Under the pieces are notes generated by a model. It was not told the origin of the DNA. It saw nothing but the letters and a program-made list of their open reading frames with translations, and made no database searches. Made by a program: the position numbers and the translations under genes. 64,000 nt of DNA from Lachnospiraceae bacterium (lineage in GTDB: Bacteria; Bacillota; Clostridia; Lachnospirales; Anaerotignaceae): NCBI GenBank assembly GCA_910576545.1, contig CAJTKM010000001.1, positions 204,880 to 268,879 on the forward strand, given 5' to 3'. The first letter of the stretch is position 1. Every line of letters begins with the position of its first letter. Positions 33,787-43,089 of this stretch are shown here, piece after piece.

Positions 33787-34211
33787 TAGCGTTGGGCTGT
33801 GACCACGGCGGGTATCCGCTGATGAAGGAAATCATCAAATATCTGGACGAAAATGGAATTGCATACAAAAATTTCGGGACGTTTTCGGAGGAATCCGTGG
33901 ACTACCCCGCTTACGCGAAGCAGGTGGCGCACGCTGTGGCGGACGGCGCGTGCGAAAAGGGCATACTGGTCTGCGGTACGGGCATCGGCATTTCTATTGC
34001 GGCAAATAAGGTAAAGGGAATCCGTGCGGCTTTATGCGGTGATGTTTTTTCAGCAAAGGCGACAAGGGAGCATAATGACGCGAATATTCTTGCCATGGGC
34101 GCGCGTGTGACGGGCCCGGGGCTTGCGTTGGAAATCCTGAAAGCCTTTCTGGAAACGCCATTTTCCAATGATGAACGCCATATCAGAAGAATCCGGCAGA
34201 TTGAGGAGTGA
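33783..34211 (+). CDS. rpiB: ribose-5-phosphate isomerase B
   Basis: 142 residues; [29 protein letters not shown], the active-site Cys in [17 protein letters not shown], and [12 protein letters not shown]. It interconverts ribose and ribulose 5-phosphates. Overlaps tsaC at ATGA and is followed after seven bases by upp. Confidence 0.95.
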   Translation: MIALGCDHGGYPLMKEIIKYLDENGIAYKNFGTFSEESVDYPAYAKQVAHAVADGACEKGILVCGTGIGISIAANKVKGIRAALCGDVFSAKATREHNDANILAMGARVTGPGLALEILKAFLETPFSNDERHIRRIRQIEE

Positions 34212-34218
34212 GCGAACC

Positions 34219-34845
34219 ATGAGTAAATTTTTTGTTTCGGAACACCCGCTGATTCAGAGCAAAATGTCCATGCTGCGCAGTAAAGAAACGGGAGCGAAGG
34301 AATTTCGCGAGATGATTGGCGAGGTTGCAATGCTGTTGTCTTATGAGGCAACGCGCGACCTGCCGCTGACGGAGATTATCGTGGAAACGCCTGTAGCAGC
34401 AGCTCAGTGCCGGACGATTGATACCAAACTGGCAATTGTGCCGATACTTCGCGCGGGAATCGGTATGACGGAGGGCCTTCTAAGGCTGATGCCTACGGCA
34501 AAAATCGGGCATATCGGGCTTTATCGTGACCCCCAGACGCTGAAGCCTGTGGAATATTACTGCAAGCTGCCGGCGGACGTTGCGGAGCGGACGGTTTTCC
34601 TGACTGACCCGATGCTTGCGACAGGCGGCACGGCGGAGGCTGCAATCGGCTTTTTGAAGGAAAAAGGCGTCAAAAAAATCATATTCCTCTGCATATTGGC
34701 CGCGCCGGAGGGCGTGAAAAAAGTGCAGGCGGCGCACTCTGATGTGGATATCTATGCCGCGGCGTATGACGGGATGCTCAACGAACATGGGTATATCGTG
34801 CCCGGGCTGGGTGACGCAGGGGACAGAATATTCGGAACGAAGTAA
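34219..34845 (+). CDS. upp: uracil phosphoribosyltransferase
   Basis: 208 residues from ATG 34219, with GAGGAG ten bases upstream. Motifs: [25 protein letters not shown] start, [13 protein letters not shown], the PRPP loop [17 protein letters not shown] and [12 protein letters not shown]. It salvages uracil to UMP. Third gene of a tsaC-rpiB-upp run, a common clostridial order. Confidence 0.96.
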   Translation: MSKFFVSEHPLIQSKMSMLRSKETGAKEFREMIGEVAMLLSYEATRDLPLTEIIVETPVAAAQCRTIDTKLAIVPILRAGIGMTEGLLRLMPTAKIGHIGLYRDPQTLKPVEYYCKLPADVAERTVFLTDPMLATGGTAEAAIGFLKEKGVKKIIFLCILAAPEGVKKVQAAHSDVDIYAAAYDGMLNEHGYIVPGLGDAGDRIFGTK

Positions 34846-34919
34846 AATATATCCGCCGGAAATGGCGGTAAAAAAGTTTGGTAAAATAGTATACTCCCCG
34901 CTGTGCATTTACGCGGCGG

Positions 34920-35022
34920 AAAACGGGTCAGGGGGTGCAGTCCCTTGCATATCGGGTATTTTCGCCTGCGGCAAAAATGGGTTTTGCCGCCCGGTTTTGG
35001 CGGAGGGGACAGCGTCCCTGAG
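34920..35022 (+). repeat. dispersed double-hairpin repeat, copy 7 (interrupted)
   Basis: GGGTCAGGGGGTGCAGTCCCTTGC at the front and GGGGACAGCGTCCCTGAGAAC at the back, with an inserted hairpin GCGGCAAAA-ATGG-GTTTTGCCGC between them. Confidence 0.65.
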
Positions 35023-35044
35023 AACTAAAAAGGAGAATCTTTAT

Positions 35045-36085
35045 ATGGTGGAACATAACTGGTTGTTATACACCGCAGCATTTGCCTGTGCGTTTGCCAT
35101 TACGCTGGTGGCAACGCCGTTCGCGAAATGGCTGTCTATCAAATGGGGCGCGATAGATTACCCCAAGGACCGCGGCGTGCATAAAAAGGCAATGCCCCGC
35201 ATGGGCGGCATAGCGATTGTGCTGGGCTTTGTGCTGACGGTATTGATGGTATACCATTACGATAAAAGCATGAACGGCAGACAGCTGGCGGGCTTTCTGA
35301 CAGGCGCGCTGCTGATTGCCGGACTGGGCATGCTGGATGACATTAAAAACCTGCCCGCAAAGCTCAAGTTCTGTGTGCAGATATTGGCCGCGCTTATCGT
35401 CATTTTTTCCGGCGTGAGGATACAGGTTGTGCTCTGGCCGGTTACAGCCGCACTCCAGAAATTCAGCGTGCCGATTACGCTGGTCTGGATTGTCGGGCTG
35501 ACGAATGCGGTTAACCTGATTGACGGTTTGGACGGGCTTGCGGCGGGCGTTTCTTCTATTGCTGCGTTGAGCCTGATGGTACTCTGCATAATGACAGGCA
35601 GCACAACGGCGGTCGCTTTAACGGCTGCGCTGGCGGGGGCGTGTCTTGGTTTCCTGCCGCGTAATTTCAATCCGGCGGAGATATTCATGGGTGATACCGG
35701 TTCGACGTTTTTGGGCTTTGTGCTTGCGGTGACGAGTATTCTCGGTGTGTTCAAAGGCTATGCTCTGCTCGCGCTGATTGTCAGCGTGCTTTGCGTTGGC
35801 CTGCCCGTATTTGATACGATTTTCGCAATGCTGCGGCGTATGGCGAAGCACCAGCCTATCATGCAGGCGGACAGAGGCCACCTGCACCACAGGCTGATTG
35901 ACAGGGGCTTTTCCCAGCGTCAGGCAGTTTTGATTCTGTATGCTATCAGCCTGTTTTTGGGGCTTTCGGCAATTTTTATCAGTTTTAAGGATTCACGAAC
36001 AATCGTTGTCGTGCTGCTGATGGTAATTGTTTTGAGTTTTATAATTTATTACTTTAACGCACATATCAAAAACAGGAATCAATGA
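35045..36085 (+). CDS. wecA: undecaprenyl-phosphate GlcNAc-1-phosphate transferase (WecA/TagO type)
   Basis: 346 residues from ATG 35045 behind AAGGAG; the frame runs back to 34742 only through repeat sequence. About eleven membrane segments. Cytoplasmic motifs: KKAMPRMGGIAIV, GMLDDIKNLPAKLK, NAVNLIDGLDGLAAGVS, FMGDTGSTFLGF and ADRGHLHHRLIDRGFSQRQ. It starts synthesis of wall polymers on undecaprenyl phosphate and may work with the WecB-type epimerase at 2499. Confidence 0.94.
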   Translation: MVEHNWLLYTAAFACAFAITLVATPFAKWLSIKWGAIDYPKDRGVHKKAMPRMGGIAIVLGFVLTVLMVYHYDKSMNGRQLAGFLTGALLIAGLGMLDDIKNLPAKLKFCVQILAALIVIFSGVRIQVVLWPVTAALQKFSVPITLVWIVGLTNAVNLIDGLDGLAAGVSSIAALSLMVLCIMTGSTTAVALTAALAGACLGFLPRNFNPAEIFMGDTGSTFLGFVLAVTSILGVFKGYALLALIVSVLCVGLPVFDTIFAMLRRMAKHQPIMQADRGHLHHRLIDRGFSQRQAVLILYAISLFLGLSAIFISFKDSRTIVVVLLMVIVLSFIIYYFNAHIKNRNQ

Positions 36086-36108
36086 AAATAACGGAAAGGG
36101 GAGGAAAT

Positions 36109-37104
36109 ATGGCGGAAGAAATCCGGATCAGCAGGGATTTTATTGAGAAGGAGCTGCCGTCAGCTCCTCCTCTTTATGTTTCCGTTTACCTGATGACGCT
36201 TGCCTGCGGCGGCAGTTCCGCGGTTATTGCGGAGAAGCTGGGTGCGCTGGAAAGCGATGTTCTGCGGGCATGGGCATATTGGAAGGACAGAGGATTTCTG
36301 CAAAAAACAGCGGCGGAACCGGCAGCAAAACCAAAAACGGGATCGATCGCAGAACTGGCGACAAAAAAGCCCTTGCCTGCTTCTTCGCGTCCGGATTATG
36401 CTCCGGCAGAACTGGCGGAATATATGAAGCATCAGGAGGTACGACGTCTGTTTGAATCGGCGTCGAAAAAGCTGGGAAAATTCCTTTCCCAGCAAGATAT
36501 GAGCCTGCTGTTCAGTTTTCATGACTGGCTCGGCCTGCCGATAGACGTTATTGACCTTCTGATTTCATACTGCGTTTCCAATGGACACCACGGAATGCGT
36601 TATATTGAGAAAGTCGCGCTGGGCTGGGCGGAAGAAGGGATTGATACGGCAGAAAAGGCGGCGGAATATATTGAATTGCGGAAAACAGGCTTTCGCGTGG
36701 TCCTTCGGGCGTTTGGGCAGGGAAACCGCATGCCTGTTGCGGCAGAAGAAAGTTATATCAAAAAATGGCTGAAGGAGTACGGCCTGCCTCTGGAGCTGGT
36801 GCAGACGGCGTGTGAGCGGACAGTTTTGCAGACAGGCAAGCCCAGCTTTCCCTATGCAGACAGCATACTGCGGCAGTGGCGGGACGCGGGCGTAAAAACG
36901 TCTGCGGATATTGCCGCGCTGGATGAAGCTTTTGCGGCGAAAAAAGCGGGCAATGCGCAGAAGTCCAGCGAACAGAAGCTTGCCGGAGAAGCGCCCCGGA
37001 AAAAGCCCGCACCAAGGCAGAATAAATTTATTAATTACACGCAAAGTGAGTGGGATTTTGCGGAGATTGAGCGGCTGGAACGGGAACAGCGGAGGAAAAG
37101 ATAA
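36109..37104 (+). CDS. dnaD: DnaD domain replication-initiation protein
   Basis: 331 residues from ATG 36109, behind GGGGAGG; an earlier ATG 36082 overlaps wecA. An N-terminal winged-helix-like part (VSVYLMTLACGG, AVIAEKLGALESDVLRAWAYW) is followed by two DnaD/DnaB_2 helical domains; the first ends in IEKVALGWAEEGIDTAEKA and the second in YADSILRQWRDAGVKTSAD, both variants of the YxxxI motif. It helps load the replicative helicase together with the DnaC-like gene downstream. Confidence 0.92.
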   Translation: MAEEIRISRDFIEKELPSAPPLYVSVYLMTLACGGSSAVIAEKLGALESDVLRAWAYWKDRGFLQKTAAEPAAKPKTGSIAELATKKPLPASSRPDYAPAELAEYMKHQEVRRLFESASKKLGKFLSQQDMSLLFSFHDWLGLPIDVIDLLISYCVSNGHHGMRYIEKVALGWAEEGIDTAEKAAEYIELRKTGFRVVLRAFGQGNRMPVAAEESYIKKWLKEYGLPLELVQTACERTVLQTGKPSFPYADSILRQWRDAGVKTSADIAALDEAFAAKKAGNAQKSSEQKLAGEAPRKKPAPRQNKFINYTQSEWDFAEIERLEREQRRKR

Positions 37105-37119
37105 CGGGAGGCGAGGAAT

Positions 37120-38109
37120 TTGGCGACTAGGGCGCAGATATATCGGGAAATTTTGCGGGAATATGACGCATTGCGCACCCGGAAAGCGGCGGAACTGCGC
37201 GAAAGAAAGGAAAGTCTTTATGAGAGATTTCCACGCCTTGCGGAGATAGAGGAGGAGCTTTCTTTGCTGGGGATTTCTGCGGCGAGAACCGCACTGGGCA
37301 GCCCTGAGGGTATTGAAAGGGCAGTGCAGGAACTAAAGGGACGCCAGCACAAACTTGCCGCGGAACGGCTGGAAATTTTTGAGGCAGCCGGAATCTCTCC
37401 GCGCGTCCTTGAAATGGAGTATGACTGCGAAAAATGCCATGATACGGGCTATATCGAGGAAAGCCCTTGTGTCTGCCTGAAACGGCGGGTGATGGACAGG
37501 CTTTATGACCAGTCCAACGTGCGGGATGTGATACGGCTGGAAAATTTCGATACGTTCGATTTAAGGCTGTTTAGCGGCGAGGCCGTTCCGGAGGAGGGCG
37601 CATCTCCAAAGGAAAACGCGCAGAGAAACCTGAAAACGGCAATGGCATTTGCCGAGGATTTTACCGGCGGAAACCTGCTGCTTTACGGCGGCACGGGGCG
37701 CGGTAAAACATTTCTCTGCAACTGTATCGCAAAAGACGTTTTGGAGCGCGGCAAAAACGTACTTTACCTGACAGCGGGGCAGATGTTCAAACAGCTGGAG
37801 GAAATGCGTTTTGGGCAGAGCGAAGATGAGGAACGCACAGAATGGGACGAAGAACTTCTGGATGTCGACCTGCTCATCATTGACGACCTGGGAACGGAAT
37901 TTTCTACGGTTTTTACGGCTTCGGAGCTGTTCCGCATCATCAATGACAGAAAGCTGCGGAAAAAGCCGGTAGTGATTTCGACGAACCTTGAGATTCCCGC
38001 GCTGATGGACCAGTATTCTGACAGGGTGATGTCCCGTTTGATCGGGGAATATACCGTGATGAAATTTTTTGGCGAAGATATGCGTATGAAGAAAAAATAT
38101 CAGAAATAA
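37120..38109 (+). CDS. DnaC/DnaI-like helicase-loader ATPase
   Basis: 329 residues from TTG 37120 with GGGAGGCGAGG upstream. A helical N-terminal half contains the zinc cysteines YDCEKCHDTGYI and CVCLKRR. The C-terminal AAA+ domain has Walker A LLLYGGTGRGKTFL (the usual GKGKT reads GRGKT with Gly-Thr-Gly before), Walker B DLLIIDDLGTEF and a sensor FGEDMRM end. It is expected to load the DnaB-type helicase, and the dnaD gene is 15 bases upstream. Confidence 0.92.
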   Translation: MATRAQIYREILREYDALRTRKAAELRERKESLYERFPRLAEIEEELSLLGISAARTALGSPEGIERAVQELKGRQHKLAAERLEIFEAAGISPRVLEMEYDCEKCHDTGYIEESPCVCLKRRVMDRLYDQSNVRDVIRLENFDTFDLRLFSGEAVPEEGASPKENAQRNLKTAMAFAEDFTGGNLLLYGGTGRGKTFLCNCIAKDVLERGKNVLYLTAGQMFKQLEEMRFGQSEDEERTEWDEELLDVDLLIIDDLGTEFSTVFTASELFRIINDRKLRKKPVVISTNLEIPALMDQYSDRVMSRLIGEYTVMKFFGEDMRMKKKYQK

Positions 38110-38153
38110 ATGCTGAAGGCGTGCCGGAGGGTAAGGCATCATAAAGAAGTTAA

Positions 38154-38190
38154 GGGCAAGACAGGCCGCAGCGGTCTGTCTTACCCTTTT
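38154..38190 (+). terminator. terminator of the dnaD operon
   Basis: GGGCAAGACAGGCC (38154-38167) and GGTCTGTCTTACCC (38173-38186), one mismatch, loop GCAGC, then TTTT. Confidence 0.8.
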
Positions 38191-38261
38191 ATACTGCATA
38201 ACCCACTATGATACTTTCGGGGAAAATGCCCGTATGGGAGAGTAATAAACTGGAATTGTTT

Positions 38262-38540
38262 TTATTGCAAATCATCTTTAGAAATTGCTATTGAAGGATA
38301 ATGAGAAAGTTCCGTCAAATCAACATTTAGTGGCACACTATAAACCATGTAATAATTATTGGGATGAAGGGCAATCAATTCATTCATTTTTTGTTCTGCT
38401 AAGCCTTTATCATTTGTAGCATACACGACTGACACAACACCTGCTTTATCGTTTTCCGTCCCTTGTATATTTCCGCATAATATTAATTTTAATGGGGCGC
38501 TCCCATTCAAGCCTTGCTTAATATAGTCCTTATATTCCAT
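38262..38540 (-). CDS. hypothetical protein, AT-rich gene
   Basis: 92 residues, start 38540 behind GGAGGG. Sequence such as EYKDYIKQGLNGSAPLKLIL and MVYSVPLNVDLTEL suggests a small alpha-beta fold. No known motif or membrane segment. The gene is clearly more AT-rich than its neighbours, which hints at later acquisition. Confidence 0.65.
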   Translation of the reverse strand: MEYKDYIKQGLNGSAPLKLILCGNIQGTENDKAGVVSVVYATNDKGLAEQKMNELIALHPNNYYMVYSVPLNVDLTELSHYPSIAISKDDLQ

Positions 38541-38671
38541 AGTCTGCCCTCCATCAATTCCGGTTTGCCGATGAGTTTATTATAAAGGAATACCCGCTGA
38601 AAAGCAACTTCTTTCCAACGGGTGTCAGTTTCTTTACGGGAGTTGCCCCGAGGCGTGCCCGCTTTATATTT

Positions 38672-39250
38672 TTATTGCAGAAGTGCGATACAAATGAGGA
38701 TTCCGCCGGAAAGCAGTGACCAGAGGTTTTCCCTTGTGTTGGAAAGCCGCGTGAGTTTTGCGCCCATGTATGCCCCGACGGAAAGGAATGCCGTCTGGAA
38801 CAATGCGGCAAATAACGGCAGGAAATCTACAGACATGCCGGAAACTGCCGCGCTCAGCCCGATGGCAAAGGAGTCAATGGAAAGAATAAACCCGAGCAGG
38901 ATGGTTTCTGCCGGCTCCAATACGGAGGATTCGTTTTTATCACAGCGCGAAGGCGCGTGAACAGCGGCAAGCGGAGAATCCGCTTCTTTTTTTTGCCCAA
39001 ATCCCTGCAAACAGAGCCATATCCCGAACAAAAGCAGGAAACCCTGCCCCGCCCGTTCTGCCAGCCCCTGCGGCACAAACTGTGACAGCAGTCCGCCCAG
39101 CAACAGAAATCCTTCCATCATAAAAAAGGTTTCTGCCGCCAGCAAAAGACGTGAAAGCGGGGGAAACGAAATGCGCCGCAAACCATAGGCAAGCCCGATG
39201 CCGAGGGCATCTGCGCTGAGCGACAGCGCAAGCAGTACGGAAAAAAACAT
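38672..39250 (-). CDS. ytaF: YtaF/MntP-like sporulation membrane protein
   Basis: 192 residues behind AGGAGGTG. Six membrane segments in two related halves; the halves open with LLALSLSADALGIGLAYGLR and FILSIDSFAIGLSAAVSG, with the Asp-containing signatures of the MntP/YtaF family. MntP exports manganese; the YtaF branch is labelled a sporulation membrane protein, without known substrate. Confidence 0.88.
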   Translation of the reverse strand: MFFSVLLALSLSADALGIGLAYGLRRISFPPLSRLLLAAETFFMMEGFLLLGGLLSQFVPQGLAERAGQGFLLLFGIWLCLQGFGQKKEADSPLAAVHAPSRCDKNESSVLEPAETILLGFILSIDSFAIGLSAAVSGMSVDFLPLFAALFQTAFLSVGAYMGAKLTRLSNTRENLWSLLSGGILICIALLQ

Positions 39251-39302
39251 AGGGAAACACCTCCTGCTGTTATCCTATGCGTGAGGTATTTTTTGGGGAG
39301 TG

Positions 39303-39318
39303 TCCTCATAGATATGAA
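39303..39318 (+). promoter_or_regulatory. second copy of motif TCCTCATAGATATGAA
   Basis: Identical over 16 bases to 15227-15242 upstream of spoIIP. Lies in the divergent region between ytaF and the P-type ATPase, 74 bases before the ATPase start. A 15-codon frame (MKKKDKPEASGGLDG) follows but has no good ribosome-binding site and is not called. Confidence 0.3.
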
Positions 39319-39391
39319 AAAGAAGGACAAACCTGAGGCGTCCGGCGGACTGGACGGCTGAAAAATACGGCAGAGGAATGGGTGAGGAAGT

Positions 39392-42046
39392 ATGAAATGG
39401 TGGCATATGAGCCTTTTGGAGGTGGGGAAAGCCCTGCGGACAAGCCTGAACGCTGGTCTTTCCCCGGAACAGGCGGCGAAACGCCTTGCAGAGCATGGGA
39501 AAAACCGGCTGGAACAGGACAGCGGTAAGGGCGGCTTTCTGCGCCGTTTTCTGGCGCAGTTCAATGATTTTATGGTACTGCTCCTGCTGGGGGCGGCGGC
39601 GGTTTCGTTCGCGGTTTCCTATTGGAACGGCGAGAATGATTTTGTGGATTCGGCAATTATTATCGGCATTGTCGTGCTGAACAGCCTGCTCGGCGTAATT
39701 CAGGAGAGCAGGGCGGAGAAAGCATTAGAGGCGTTGAAGGAGCTTTCTGCCCCGAAAGCCCGTGTACTGCGCGGCGGGCAGGAAAAGGAAATTCCCGCAG
39801 AGGACGTTGTGCAGGGGGACGTCCTCCTCCTGCATGCGGGGGATTATATTTGTGCGGACGGGCGTATTTTTGAAAACCATGGTATGAAAACGGAGGAAAG
39901 TGCGATTACAGGGGAGTCCCTTGCGGCGGAGAAAGAGGAAAAAGGATTGCTGCCGGAAGAAACCCCGCTTGGTGACCGAAAAAATATGGTGCTTTCAGGC
40001 AGTTACCTCCTTTCCGGCGCAGGCAAAGCTGTCGTTACGGCAACAGGCATGGATACGGAAATCGGGCGGATTGCCGCGCTTCTTGCGGAGCAGGAGGACA
40101 GCGAAACGCCTTTGCAGAAAAAGCTGGGCGAAACGGGGAAAACGCTGGGCATTGGCGCTCTGGCAGTCTGCGGCGTGATATTTGCGATGGGGCTTCTGCG
40201 GCATCAGGAACCGTTTGCGATGTTCATGACTTCTGTCAGCCTTGCTGTGGCCGCAATTCCGGAAGGCCTGCCTGCCATTGTCACCATCGTTCTGGCAATC
40301 GGTATGCAGAGGATGTCCCAAAGGAACACCATTATCCGGCGTCTGCCTGCTGTGGAAACGCTGGGCGGCGCGGAGGTTATCTGTTCCGACAAAACAGGGA
40401 CGCTGACGCAGAATCGCATGAAAGTCGTAAAAACAGCAGGGCTTGGGCGGCCGCTGGAGCGTGACCCTGAAAAGAGGAAATTTGTGCTGATGCTTTTCGC
40501 ACTCTGCAACGATGCGAAGAAAGAAGGCAGGCGAATCCTTGGCGAGCCGACAGAAAAAGCGCTGGCAGAGGCGGCGGAAGAAGCAGGGCTTTCCCTGGCG
40601 GAACTGCGGCAGGAAATGCCCCGAAAAGGTGAAATCCCATTTTCTTCGGAAAGGAAGCTGATGACGACATTGCATAAAACTGCCGAAGGGAAGTGGCTTT
40701 CCGTAACGAAAGGCGCGCCGGATATTCTGCTGGAAAAATGCAGCCATTGTCTGGATGGTTCCGGCCAGGCAGCTTTTACGGGCGGGCGCAAAAGCAGTGC
40801 CCGTATGCTGAACGGCGAAATGGCGGCGAATGCTTTGCGTGTCGTCGCGGCGGCGTTCCGGGAATGGGACGAGGAACCGAAAAATCTTTCGCCGGAATAT
40901 CTCGAAAACGATTTGGTATTTGCAGGTATGGCAGGCATGATAGACCCGCCGAGGGAAGAAGCGGCAGAGGCGGTCGGCGTATGCAAAAAGGCGGGGATAC
41001 GCCCTGTGATGATTACGGGTGACCACGCGCTGACGGCACAGGCGATTGCCACACGGCTGGGAATTTTCCGGAAGGGGGACCGCTGTATCACAGGGCAGGA
41101 ACTGGACAGGATGACAGATGAGGAGCTGGAACAGGCGGCAAAAAGGTGTACTGTGTTCGCAAGGGTAGCGCCAGAACATAAGGTACGTATCGTGAAAGCA
41201 TATCAGAATGGCGGGCATATTGTTGCCATGACAGGGGACGGCGTGAATGACGCTCCCGCTCTGAAAGCGGCGGACATCGGCTGTGCGATGGGCAAAAATG
41301 GAACAGAGGTTGCAAAAGGCGCGGCGGATATGATACTGACAGATGATAATTTTGCTACGATTGTGGAGGCAGTGCGCGAGGGGCGCAGTATTTATGATAA
41401 TATCCGCAAGGCGATACATTTTCTGCTTTCCAGCAATATTGGCGAAATCATTACCATATTTGCTGCAATGTGCTTCGGCTGGGCAACGCCCCTCCTGCCG
41501 ATACAGCTTTTGTGGGTGAACCTTGTGACGGATTCCCTTCCGGCAATTGCGCTTGGGCTGGACCCGGCGGAAAAGGACGTGATGGAGCGGCCGCCCCGAA
41601 AGCAGGAAACGACGTTGTTTGGCGGCGGTATGGGGAGCCGGATTGTCGTAGAGGGCATGATGATAGGTATGCTTGCGCTGCTGGCGTTTGGTATCGGGCA
41701 TGTTTATTTTGACCATGGCCAGGGCTATACTGTGGGGCGGACAATGGCGTTCGCGGTGCTTTCGCTTTCACAGTTGATACATGCGTTTAATATGCGGACG
41801 GAACATTCCCTGTTCCATATATCCGTTTTGGGCAATCCGTTTCTGGTAGGAGCGTTTTTGGCAGGCGTGGCGCTTCAGGCAGGCGTAATCATGCTTGCAC
41901 CTCTGGCGGCAGTATTCAAGGTCTGCCCGTTGTCAGCAGTACAGTGGCTGATTGTGTCAGGGCTGGCGTTTGTGCCCCTGCCTGTAGTGGAGCTGGAAAA
42001 ATGGAAAGACAGGCTACTGAACAGGCGGAGGGAGCAGACCCTGTGA
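39392..42046 (+). CDS. calcium-transporting-type P-type ATPase
   Basis: 884 residues, ATG 39392 behind GAGGAAG. Domains in order: N-terminal cation-ATPase segment, A domain with ITGES, membrane motif IPEGLPAIVTIVLAIG, P domain with the phosphorylated Asp in CSDKTGTLTQNRMKV (about residue 334), N domain with KGAPDILLEKC, and the hinge TGDGVNDAPALKAADIGCAMG. The last four membrane segments include NLVTDSLPAIALGLDPAE. The pattern is of the SERCA/PMR1 group; Ca2+ export is likely, Mn2+ possible. Confidence 0.94.
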   Translation: MKWWHMSLLEVGKALRTSLNAGLSPEQAAKRLAEHGKNRLEQDSGKGGFLRRFLAQFNDFMVLLLLGAAAVSFAVSYWNGENDFVDSAIIIGIVVLNSLLGVIQESRAEKALEALKELSAPKARVLRGGQEKEIPAEDVVQGDVLLLHAGDYICADGRIFENHGMKTEESAITGESLAAEKEEKGLLPEETPLGDRKNMVLSGSYLLSGAGKAVVTATGMDTEIGRIAALLAEQEDSETPLQKKLGETGKTLGIGALAVCGVIFAMGLLRHQEPFAMFMTSVSLAVAAIPEGLPAIVTIVLAIGMQRMSQRNTIIRRLPAVETLGGAEVICSDKTGTLTQNRMKVVKTAGLGRPLERDPEKRKFVLMLFALCNDAKKEGRRILGEPTEKALAEAAEEAGLSLAELRQEMPRKGEIPFSSERKLMTTLHKTAEGKWLSVTKGAPDILLEKCSHCLDGSGQAAFTGGRKSSARMLNGEMAANALRVVAAAFREWDEEPKNLSPEYLENDLVFAGMAGMIDPPREEAAEAVGVCKKAGIRPVMITGDHALTAQAIATRLGIFRKGDRCITGQELDRMTDEELEQAAKRCTVFARVAPEHKVRIVKAYQNGGHIVAMTGDGVNDAPALKAADIGCAMGKNGTEVAKGAADMILTDDNFATIVEAVREGRSIYDNIRKAIHFLLSSNIGEIITIFAAMCFGWATPLLPIQLLWVNLVTDSLPAIALGLDPAEKDVMERPPRKQETTLFGGGMGSRIVVEGMMIGMLALLAFGIGHVYFDHGQGYTVGRTMAFAVLSLSQLIHAFNMRTEHSLFHISVLGNPFLVGAFLAGVALQAGVIMLAPLAAVFKVCPLSAVQWLIVSGLAFVPLPVVELEKWKDRLLNRRREQTL

Positions 42047-42056
42047 AAAGCAGAAA

Positions 42057-42085
42057 AAAAGACCCGGTATAAACCGGGTCTTTTG
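42057..42085. terminator. bidirectional terminator
   Basis: AAAAGACCCGGT and ACCGGGTCTTTT with an ATAA loop, between the convergent ATPase and rpsR. Confidence 0.9.
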
Positions 42086-42091
42086 CTTTGC

Positions 42092-42322
42092 TTAATCCTG
42101 TGTGTAAGGCATCAGGGATACGTGTCTTGCTCTCTTGATAGCTGTTGTCAAAGCTCTCTGATGCTTTGCGCAGTTGCCTGTAATTCTTCTGGGAAGAATT
42201 TTGCCCCGTTCGGAAACATATCTTCTCAGCTTGCTTACGTCCTTGTAATCGATTGTTGTTACTTTATCTGCACAGCACTGGCAAACGCGTTTTTTCCTGC
42301 GGCCACGTTTTTTCTGAATCAT
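42092..42322 (-). CDS. rpsR: 30S ribosomal protein S18
   Basis: 76 residues: a basic N-terminus [39 protein letters not shown] and [20 protein letters not shown]. Two adjacent Cys occur near residue 17 as in zinc-binding S18 forms. Last gene of the rpsF-ssb-rpsR operon. Confidence 0.98.
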   Translation of the reverse strand: MIQKKRGRRKKRVCQCCADKVTTIDYKDVSKLRRYVSERGKILPRRITGNCAKHQRALTTAIKRARHVSLMPYTQD

Positions 42323-42348
42323 GTCTGAATCCTCCTTTTCCGGTTATT

Positions 42349-42789
42349 TTAGAAAGGCAGATCGTCGTCCTCGATGCTTTCGTCGATAGGATAAAATCCA
42401 TCGGACGGGGGCGCGGGCTGCGCTGCGGCTTTGGGGGCGGGAGCGGAATCTCTGTGGCTCTCGAATGAGGAGCGGCTTTCCGCGAAATACTGTTCTTCCA
42501 CGACAACATCTGTCGACCAGCGTTTCTTACCCTCGTTATCGTCCCAGCTGCGAACCTGCAAACGGCCGACTACACTGACCATCTGGCCTTTTTTGAAATA
42601 TTTCTCAGCAAATTCGCCGGTTTTGCCGAATGCAACGCATCCGATAAAATCAGCGTCCTGATCGCCCTGACGCTTAAAACGGCGGTTGACCGCCAAAGTG
42701 TATCTGGCTACGGCAAGCGGCTCGCTCCCCTGGGAATAACGTACTTCAGGGTCCCGCGTCAGCCGTCCCATCAAAATCACTTTGTTCAT
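42349..42789 (-). CDS. ssb: single-stranded DNA-binding protein
   Basis: 146 residues. OB fold: NKVILMGRLTRDPEVRYSQG, RYTLAVNRRF, FIGCVAFGKTGEFAEKYFKKG and RSWDDNEGKKRWSTDVVVEE. Disordered Ala/Pro linker and the acidic tail IDESIEDDDLPF, which recruits repair and replication partners. Confidence 0.98.
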   Translation of the reverse strand: MNKVILMGRLTRDPEVRYSQGSEPLAVARYTLAVNRRFKRQGDQDADFIGCVAFGKTGEFAEKYFKKGQMVSVVGRLQVRSWDDNEGKKRWSTDVVVEEQYFAESRSSFESHRDSAPAPKAAAQPAPPSDGFYPIDESIEDDDLPF

Positions 42790-42801
42790 AGTGCCGCCTC
42801 C

Positions 42802-43089
42802 TTATGCGTCCTTGCGGATGATGAGATAACGCAGAACGTTTTCCATAATACGCATACGGGCTTCGATTTCAGCGGGTGCGGAAGCGGGTGCTTCGAATGT
42901 TGTGAAGCTGTAGAAGCCTTCATTTACCTTCTGGATTTCATATGCAAGCTTTCTCTTGCCCCAGTCGTCAACCTTTTCGATTTTCGCGCCGAATCTTTCC
43001 AGAGTAGCCTGAATCTTTGCTACTTCCGCTGTTTTGCCTTCGTCATCCAGATTAGGATTCAAAACCAGTGCCAATTCGTACTTGTTCAT
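42802..43089 (-). CDS. rpsF: 30S ribosomal protein S6
   Basis: 95 residues from 43089, with AAAGGAGG nine bases upstream; the frame runs on to 43581 by chance. KYELALVLNPNLDDEGKTAEV, KIEKVDDWGKRKLAYEI and YLIIRKDA are typical. S6 and S18 form a dimer in the 30S platform. Confidence 0.97.
   Translation of the reverse strand: MNKYELALVLNPNLDDEGKTAEVAKIQATLERFGAKIEKVDDWGKRKLAYEIQKVNEGFYSFTTFEAPASAPAEIEARMRIMENVLRYLIIRKDA

Noticed and set aside
39315..39362. 15-codon peptide MKKKDKPEASGGLDG
   Set aside because: No ribosome-binding site at proper spacing and no sign of conservation can be judged from one sequence.
39251..39391. yybP-ykoY manganese riboswitch before the P-type ATPase or ytaF
   Set aside because: These gene families are frequent targets, but the conserved GGGGAGTA and CCGTCA-type loop elements could not be found on either strand.
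39995..41716. 573-codon open frame opposite the P-type ATPase gene
   Set aside because: It is antisense to a gene with all family motifs, is rich in Arg, His and Cys as shadow frames are, and has no ribosome-binding site.
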